The notes under the pieces: generated by a model
The model's input: the letters and a program-made list of their open reading frames with translations, nothing else
The model's database searches: none
What the model was told of the DNA's origin: nothing
Part shown: positions 5,997 through 10,038 of the stretch, piece by piece
Numbering within the stretch: the stretch's first letter is position 1
How the letters are laid out: every line of letters starts with the position of its first letter
Program-made: the position numbers and the translations under genes
Assembly: GCA_021107695.1 (NCBI GenBank)
Contig: JAIOSI010000026.1
Coordinates: forward strand, 1 to 10,038
Direction: 5' to 3'
Length of the DNA stretch: 10,038 bases
From: a bacterium
GTDB lineage: Bacteria; RBG-13-66-14

Positions 5997-7409
5997 CTAC
6001 TTATCCAGGAAGCGGGGGAGGAACTCCTCCAGGTACTCCTCGCGGATGCGCTTCAGCTCGCCCTTGGGCAGGCTGACCAGCAGCTCCCAGCCGAGGTCCA
6101 GCGTCTCCTCGATGCTTCGGTTGTCGTCCTCGCCCTGCCCGATGTAGCGTTTGTCGAACTCCTCGGCAAAGGCGAAGTACTTCTTGTCGAGGTCGGAGAG
6201 CGACGCCTCACCGAGAATCACCGCCAGCTCCTGGGCATCCTTGCCCCGGGCGTAGGCGGAGAAAAGCTGGCTGAAGATGTCGGAGTGGTCTTTGCGGGTC
6301 TTGCCGTCGCCAATGCCCTTGTCCTTGAGGCGGGAGAGCGACTGCATCACGTCCACCGGCGGATAGATGCCCTTTTTGTGCAGCGGGCGATAGAGGATGA
6401 TCTGTCCCTCGGTGATGTACCCGGTGAGGTCGGCGATGGGGTGGGTCTTGTCGTCCTCCGGCATGGTGAGGATCGGGATCTGGGTGATCGAGCCTTTGCG
6501 ACCCTTGATGCGCCCGGCGCGTTCGTAGAGGCTGGAGAGATCGGTGTAGAGATAGCCGGGATAGCCGCGCCGACCGGGGATCTCTTTACGGGCGGCGGAG
6601 ATCTCGCGCAGTGCCTCGCAGTAGTTGGTCATATCGGTCATGATGACCAGCACGTGCATATCCATCTCGTAGGCGAGGTACTCGGCGGCGGTGAGCGCCA
6701 TCCGTGGTGTACTGATACGCTCGATTGCCGGATCGTCGGCGAGGTTCATAAAGAGAACCGCGCGGTCGAGGGCGCCGGTGCGGCGGAAGTCGTCGATGAA
6801 GTACTGGGCTTCCTCAAAGGTGATTCCCATCGCCGCGAAGACCACGGAGAAGCCCTCGCCGGACTGCAGAACCGTCGCCTGACGGGCGATCTGCGCTGCC
6901 ATCTGCTGGTGAGGCAGTCCCGCGCCGGAGAAGATAGGCAGCTTCTGCCCCCGAACCAGGGTGTTCAGCCCGTCGATACAGCTGATGCCGGTCTGGATGA
7001 ACTCGTTGGGATAATCCCGCGCGTAGGGGTTGATCGGCGCGCCGTTGATGTCCCGACGCTCTTCGGGGATGATCTCCGGCCCGTCGTCAATCGGTCGTCC
7101 CTGACCGTCGAATATCCGCCCCAGCATCTCTGGCGATACTCCCAGCTCCACACTCTTGCCGAGGAAGCGCACCTTCGAGCCGGGAATGTCGATCCCCGTC
7201 GCGCCCTCGAAGAGCTGCAACAGAGCCTTGTCGCCGTTGACCTCGAGAACCCGCCCCCGGCGAACCTCACCGTTGGGCAGCTCGATCTCCGCCAGCTCCT
7301 CGTACTTTACCCCGTTCACGCCGTTAATCAGCATCAGCGGCCCGGCAATCTCCTGAGTGGAGAGATATTCCTTTAGCGGCTTTACCGTGGTTGCTTCGTT
7401 TTTACTCAT
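5997..7409 (-). CDS. atpB: V/A-type ATP synthase subunit B (non-catalytic, regulatory)
   Basis: 470 residues, full length for the family (also called ntpB). It forms the alternating non-catalytic subunits of the cytoplasmic A3B3 head of a V/A-type rotary ATPase. As expected for B and unlike catalytic A, the P-loop is replaced by [10 protein letters not shown] (161-170). Further B-type landmarks are [20 protein letters not shown] (221-240), [20 protein letters not shown] (244-263), [20 protein letters not shown] (293-312) and [20 protein letters not shown] (348-367). Arg360 in SLSRL corresponds to the Arg finger region known from Enterococcus NtpB; here Gln replaces the usual Pro before it. 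The ribosome binding site ahead of ATG 7409 is weak (GGATAGAAG). The usual neighbours, A upstream and D downstream, are absent on both sides. Confidence 0.93.
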   Translation of the reverse strand: MSKNEATTVKPLKEYLSTQEIAGPLMLINGVNGVKYEELAEIELPNGEVRRGRVLEVNGDKALLQLFEGATGIDIPGSKVRFLGKSVELGVSPEMLGRIFDGQGRPIDDGPEIIPEERRDINGAPINPYARDYPNEFIQTGISCIDGLNTLVRGQKLPIFSGAGLPHQQMAAQIARQATVLQSGEGFSVVFAAMGITFEEAQYFIDDFRRTGALDRAVLFMNLADDPAIERISTPRMALTAAEYLAYEMDMHVLVIMTDMTNYCEALREISAARKEIPGRRGYPGYLYTDLSSLYERAGRIKGRKGSITQIPILTMPEDDKTHPIADLTGYITEGQIILYRPLHKKGIYPPVDVMQSLSRLKDKGIGDGKTRKDHSDIFSQLFSAYARGKDAQELAVILGEASLSDLDKKYFAFAEEFDKRYIGQGEDDNRSIEETLDLGWELLVSLPKGELKRIREEYLEEFLPRFLDK

Positions 7410-7426
7410 CTTCTATCCATCGTTAG

Positions 7427-7444
7427 GCAACGCGAGGGCGTTGC
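7427..7444. repeat. Palindrome GCAACGC-GAGG-GCGTTGC
   Basis: Perfect 7-bp arms around a 4-base loop, 18 bp upstream of the ATPase B start. The arms are identical to those at 1912-1928. The right arm is also the first part of the 180-bp repeat unit. In the mRNA this hairpin would lie just ahead of the ribosome binding region. Confidence 0.75.
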
Positions 7445-7616
7445 ATCCCAATACTGGCCTGCGGCCAGAACACCTTGTTCCAAAACCGCTCCCGCTGGTC
7501 GCTACCTGATTGTTTTAATAGTAATAAAACAACGTATGACAGGAAGATTCACACGGGAATGAATGTAGTTAAGACCGCCTTACATCTCGAATAAAGTACA
7601 CAAAACAACAAATGAC
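7437..7616. repeat. 180-bp tandem repeat, copy 1
   Basis: Begins with GGCGTTGCATCC. Inside are a palindrome CTGGCC-TGC-GGCCAG (7454-7468), the shared word CGCTCCCGCTGGTCG (7487-7501), an AT-rich inverted repeat TTGTTTTA / TAAAACAA (7510-7517, 7525-7532) and flanking CCTG/CAGG (7505-7508, 7540-7543). No reading frame of useful length is kept between copies. Confidence 0.9.
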
Positions 7617-7796
7617 GGCGTTGCATCCCAATACTGACCTGCAACCAGAACACCTTGTTCCAAAACCGCTCCCGCTGGTCGCTACCTGATTGTTTTAATA
7701 GTAATAAAATAACAAATGACAGGAAGATTCACACGGGAATGAATGTAGTTAAAACCATCTTACATCTCGAACAAAGCATACAAAACAACAAATGAC
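7617..7796. repeat. 180-bp tandem repeat, copy 2
   Basis: Directly follows copy 1 with no gap and no length change. I count 12 differences in 180 bases, 11 of them transitions. Three of the changes (matching 7457, 7463 and 7464 of copy 1) destroy the CTGGCC/GGCCAG palindrome, leaving CTGACC-TGC-AACCAG. The AT-rich inverted repeat keeps pairing apart from one change that allows a G-U pair. Confidence 0.9.
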
Positions 7797-7808
7797 GGCG
7801 TTGCATCC
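7797..7808. repeat. Stub of a third repeat copy
   Basis: GGCGTTGCATCC, the first 12 bases of the 180-bp unit, then sequence unrelated to the repeat. A 12-base direct repeat at both ends of each unit is what unequal crossing-over or replication slippage would leave or use. Confidence 0.7.
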
Positions 7809-7810
7809 TA

Positions 7811-7859
7811 TTTATAATACCTGTTGTATCTAAAAGCCAATACGTTTATGTGATACAAC
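7811..7859 (-). promoter_or_regulatory. Possible promoter with an inverted-repeat operator upstream of the ATPase B gene
   Basis: On the - strand, TTGGCT (7840-7835) and TATAAA (7816-7811) are 18 bp apart, reasonable sigma70 boxes. A perfect 8-bp inverted repeat, GTTGTATC (7823-7830) and GATACAAC (7852-7859), places one arm in the spacer and the other just upstream of the -35 box. That is the arrangement expected of a repressor or activator site. The + strand also has TATAAT at 7813-7818, but no gene follows in that direction. Confidence 0.4.
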
Positions 7860-7872
7860 GAAACTTGCCCTG

Positions 7873-8235
7873 CTAGCCGGAGCTTTCCGGCACTTTATTC
7901 CGAATACAGCGACAGAAGCCGTGGTAGTTGGCACAGATTCCACCGAGAATCGAGATGATCCCCCAGAAAAGCGGACGGGTGAGAATCCCCACCAGGGTCG
8001 GCTCACTGTACGGCAGCAGGGTGATTCCCCAGGTGAGCAGAAACGCGCCGACGACGATGCAGGTGTGTCCGAAGATGATCAGGGGAACTCGCCCGCCGAG
8101 CCAGCCCAGCACGGCGAGGGCGGCTCCGAGGAGACCGGGAACCAGTCCCCAGAATCCGCTGGCGACCAGCGCGTAAACTCCGCCGCAGAGCAGGAGTACA
8201 CCTAAAGAGAAAGAGACAATGTTTTTAATCTTCAT
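7873..8235 (-). CDS. Small four-helix membrane protein of unknown function
   Basis: 120 residues from ATG 8235, which lies inside the end of the upstream TPR gene (11-nt overlap), so translation is probably coupled. I do not recognise the family. Four hydrophobic segments can be seen: about 6-26 (VSFSLGVLLLCGGVYALVAS), 28-45 (FWGLVPGLLGAALAVLGW), 52-73 (LIIFGHTCIVVGAFLLTWGI) and 84-104 (ILTRPLFWGIISILGGICAN), followed by a short basic, Cys-containing tail. The N-terminal MKIKN is compatible with a cytoplasmic N-terminus. The last six codons (VPESSG) and the stop fall in a palindrome of the intergenic type. Inference: an inner-membrane partner or anchor of the TPR protein. Confidence 0.7.
   Translation of the reverse strand: MKIKNIVSFSLGVLLLCGGVYALVASGFWGLVPGLLGAALAVLGWLGGRVPLIIFGHTCIVVGAFLLTWGITLLPYSEPTLVGILTRPLFWGIISILGGICANYHGFCRCIRNKVPESSG
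7876..7891. repeat. Palindrome GCCGGA-GCTT-TCCGGC at the 3' end of the membrane-protein gene
   Basis: Perfect 6-bp arms. The longer word TAGCCGGAGCTTTCCGGC (7874-7891) resembles TAGCCGGGCTTAGTCCGGCT at 1744-1763. It lies inside the coding region and runs to the stop codon. On the - strand no T-tract follows, so it is at best a weak terminator. Confidence 0.6.
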
Positions 8236-9448
8236 TTGCCCCGCCGATTAGTTCGATGAATCGTTCATTCTTACGCAGGGTAGCGAAGTCCTCGTCTTTG
8301 GCGGCGGTCTCGCAATAGGTCGGATGGATCGCGATCGCCTGGGCGAGCTGCTCCAGTGCCTCGTTGGGGCGGTTTTGCAGGGTCAGGACACATGCCAGAT
8401 TGTAGTAGGCTCCGTAGAAGATCGCGTTTAGCTCGATGGCACGGCGGAAGCTGCGCGCGCTCTCCGGCAGCTGGTCAAGCTCCAGATATACCTTGCCGAG
8501 GTTGAAGTGTACGGCATCGTGCTCCGGATCAACGGCAAGTGCCTGTTGGCAGCATTCCAGCGCCTTTTTGTGCTGCCCGGTTCGTTCATAGACGGCGGAT
8601 AGGTTGATCAGAACAAAGATGTCTTTTGGCGCGCGTTTTCGTCCCTCCTCCAACACCTCAAGTGCCTTTTCAGGCTCACCCAGGCGCATCCGGTGAAGCC
8701 CCAGATTCGCCCAGGAACCGCCGAGGGTGGGGTGATATTGCACCGCCTGCTCAAAGGACGCCAGCGATTCTGCGGCGGAAGCCGGATCACTCTCCAGATA
8801 AACCCCGCGCCAGTGCCAGTCCCACCCAATCTGCTTTCGCCGACTGGCAGAGAGGTTGGCTATAACGGCGGGTCCGTAGAAAGGCGGCTTCTTTAACCCG
8901 GTACACTGATAATAGGAGAGCTTTTCTCCCTCCGGTGCGGCATCTTCACGGAGCAGCGGGTCGAACCTGCCCCGATAGCTGGCTCTGTATAGGGAAGTCG
9001 TCGCCAGGGAGAGCAGGGTCTCGGTAATCACGACCTCGGAGACGTTCGCCTTCTGTTGCAGAACAAAGGTCGTGTTGATGGCCTCGGAATAGCTGACCCC
9101 GCTGGCGTAGCCGAGCAGGTCGTCATGGTTAACGCTGCCAAAATGCGCACCGACGCGCATCTTTAACAGACTGGACTTCGTTGACAGCCCTGGAGCGATG
9201 CTGTTGCGCCAGTATCGCCGCCAGATGCTGGCAATACAGAGCGCGAAGGTCAGGGATTCGTTGGGATGGTCGAAGATGAGCAGATTGCCATCGCCAAGAT
9301 TTATCGGTTTCATGGGAAGCTTCCCGGTGATACTGCACCGACGGGCGAAGTCCATCACCAGCCGGGTATGTTCGCGATAGTACAGGGTAATCAGGTAATC
9401 CGGAATCGTCCGCATCGCCAGCTTGCTCGCGGCCAGGTCGGTAAACAC
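8225..9448 (-). CDS. Class III nucleotidyl cyclase-homology domain with C-terminal TPR repeats
   Basis: 407 residues counted from GTG 9448. Residues 1 to about 150 resemble a class III adenylate/guanylate cyclase domain: FTDLAASK with the first metal Asp (D4), LGDGNLLIF with the second (D53), MRVGAHFGSV (97-106), and YASGVSYSEAINTTFVLQQ (114-132), which aligns with the family's G.avNlAaRLq stretch. Asn125 is kept, but the transition-state Arg four residues later is Val129, and no purine-selecting Lys stands three residues before GD. Catalysis is therefore doubtful. Residues about 224-385 are roughly four TPR repeats (for example LGGSWANLGLHRMRLGEPEK, HDAVHFNLGKVYLELDQLPE), ending in a common TPR C-cap, KDEDFATLRKNERFIEL. 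The start is uncertain: GTG cuts into the first strand, and the frame is open back to 9526 without ATG, GTG or TTG. Confidence 0.8.
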   Translation of the reverse strand: MFTDLAASKLAMRTIPDYLITLYYREHTRLVMDFARRCSITGKLPMKPINLGDGNLLIFDHPNESLTFALCIASIWRRYWRNSIAPGLSTKSSLLKMRVGAHFGSVNHDDLLGYASGVSYSEAINTTFVLQQKANVSEVVITETLLSLATTSLYRASYRGRFDPLLREDAAPEGEKLSYYQCTGLKKPPFYGPAVIANLSASRRKQIGWDWHWRGVYLESDPASAAESLASFEQAVQYHPTLGGSWANLGLHRMRLGEPEKALEVLEEGRKRAPKDIFVLINLSAVYERTGQHKKALECCQQALAVDPEHDAVHFNLGKVYLELDQLPESARSFRRAIELNAIFYGAYYNLACVLTLQNRPNEALEQLAQAIAIHPTYCETAAKDEDFATLRKNERFIELIGGANED

Positions 9449-9507
9449 AATGGGATGAAACGATGCCGATTTGATTGTCTTTTCCCTTCGGGATGTATCA
9501 GAAAGAA

Positions 9508-10038
9508 CTATTCTGCTCCAGCTTCTTCATCTTCAGCGGACTCAGTTCCCTCGTCTCCCTCGGCGGTTGTTTCCTTCGGCGGTGGCTGAAGCTCCGCCGG
9601 CAGTTCGCAGCCGTTCCAGAGTCGGTTCTCCACTGCGGGGGTTACCTCGCGGCGGACATGGTCAACATCGACATACCAGAGGAAGTCGGTCCAGCGCACC
9701 AGCCCGACCATCTCCTCGGCGGTGTAGAGAACGGTTCCCGAAGCGGGATCGCTCCAGGTCAGCCGCAGACCGATCTCGCGCCCGAAGAGGTTGCCCAGCT
9801 CGCAGAGGTACTGGTCGCCCCAGTCCAGGGCCTCGACCTCCAGCTTCGACGCCACCAGCCATGCCGGGACATTGAGGTAAAGTCGCTGAATCTCCTCGCG
9901 CCCCCGGGATGTAATCGCCTCGGCCTCCGCCGGGGTCGCCGACGCCGGAGAGAAGCACATCTGCCCGGTGTAGATCAAGGTATGGCCGGTTTCATGTAAA
10001 CAAAAGATAAATTGCAGTATGGTAAGTACGAAGTTGCG
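9508..10038 (-). CDS. Partial protein with an HETGH zinc-metalloprotease-like motif
   Basis: The frame is open from the right edge to the TAG at 9510-9508: 176 residues, with the start outside the window. A TTG at 9978 could be taken as a start but would cut off the most informative part. Upstream of it the frame reads LTILQFIFC then LHETGHTLIYTGQ, with HExxH at 9996-9982 (residues 15-19 of the visible part) in a hydrophobic, helix-like setting as in zincin proteases. Glu residues follow 18-20 positions later in PAEAEAIT, a possible third ligand. The middle is rich in Trp, Tyr and Leu (VPAWLVASKLEVEALDWGDQ, WTDFLWYVDVDHV). The tail from about 145 is low-complexity Pro/Glu/Ala, ending EDEEAGAE. 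No family recognised. It overlaps the open frame of the cyclase-TPR gene, so the two are probably co-transcribed. Confidence 0.6.
   Translation of the reverse strand, partial: RNFVLTILQFIFCLHETGHTLIYTGQMCFSPASATPAEAEAITSRGREEIQRLYLNVPAWLVASKLEVEALDWGDQYLCELGNLFGREIGLRLTWSDPASGTVLYTAEEMVGLVRWTDFLWYVDVDHVRREVTPAVENRLWNGCELPAELQPPPKETTAEGDEGTESAEDEEAGAE

Larger units (their letters stand above)
7410..7872. other. Gene-free region: hairpin, 180-bp tandem repeat and operator-like site
   Basis: No credible gene here. The stretch is visibly more AT-rich than the genes around it. From the ATPase gene outward it holds a GCAACGC/GCGTTGC palindrome, two full copies and a stub of a 180-bp repeat, and an inverted repeat over a possible - strand promoter. 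Transcription from that promoter would run through both repeat copies, giving the ATPase B mRNA a leader of roughly 390 bases. Confidence 0.75.

Noticed and set aside
6285..7376. Open frame of 363 codons on the + strand opposite the ATPase B gene
   Set aside because: Antisense by-product of the codon bias of a conserved gene; no ribosome binding site or domain pattern.
7437..7808. CRISPR array
   Set aside because: There are only two units of 180 bp that are alike along their whole length; there are no short repeats with unique spacers and no cas genes.
7437..7808. Insertion sequence or MITE
   Set aside because: No transposase, no terminal inverted repeats at the unit ends and no target duplication; head-to-tail copies fit tandem duplication better.
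7813..7818. TATAAT box on the + strand
   Set aside because: No + strand gene follows, and the same bases serve better as part of a - strand promoter.
9508..9978. Complete 156-residue gene starting at TTG 9978
   Set aside because: The frame continues to the window edge without a stop and contains HETGH just upstream, and no ribosome binding site precedes the TTG.

Overview
The window looks like chromosome of a diderm (Gram-negative-type) bacterium of fairly high GC. It encodes an Omp85-type outer-membrane barrel with a C-terminal Phe, so there is an outer membrane. It also encodes a V/A-type ATPase subunit B, which is unusual for diderms outside lineages such as spirochaetes, Thermus-Deinococcus and several uncultured candidate phyla. 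No gene here allows a firmer taxonomic call.

Left half, + strand: (1) the 3' part of a beta-propeller/Omp85-barrel fusion protein (1-1586); (2) a 386-bp intergenic region packed with short palindromes; (3) three histidine-catabolism/one-carbon genes in the same direction: glutamate formimidoyltransferase (1983-2954), imidazolonepropionase hutI (3083-4354) and a formimidoyl-THF cyclodeaminase family protein (4505-5128). Together these take imidazolonepropionate to formiminoglutamate, then to glutamate plus formimino-THF, then to methenyl-THF plus ammonia. The genes for the first two steps (hutH, hutU) are not in the window. The gaps between the three genes (128 and 150 bp) carry perfect palindromes. 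A bidirectional hairpin terminator (5161-5192) closes this unit against the converging genes.

Right half, - strand, read right to left: a partial protein with an HETGH zinc-protease-like motif running off the right edge (9508-10038); a class III cyclase-homology/TPR protein (8225-9448) that overlaps it in reading frame; a 120-aa, four-helix membrane protein overlapping that by 11 nt (7873-8235); a 463-bp gene-free region with a 180-bp tandem duplication and an operator-like inverted repeat (7410-7872); V-type ATPase subunit B (5997-7409), without the expected A and D subunits beside it; and a small secreted helical protein of unknown function (5223-5786) with its own good promoter.

The most unusual material is: the recurrent palindrome family in the gaps between genes; the 180-bp tandem duplication ahead of the isolated ATPase B gene; and the right-hand three-gene unit, whose cyclase domain has kept its metal-binding aspartates but apparently lost its transition-state arginine, and which has no clear start codon. 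No CRISPR array, tRNA, rRNA or transposase gene was seen.
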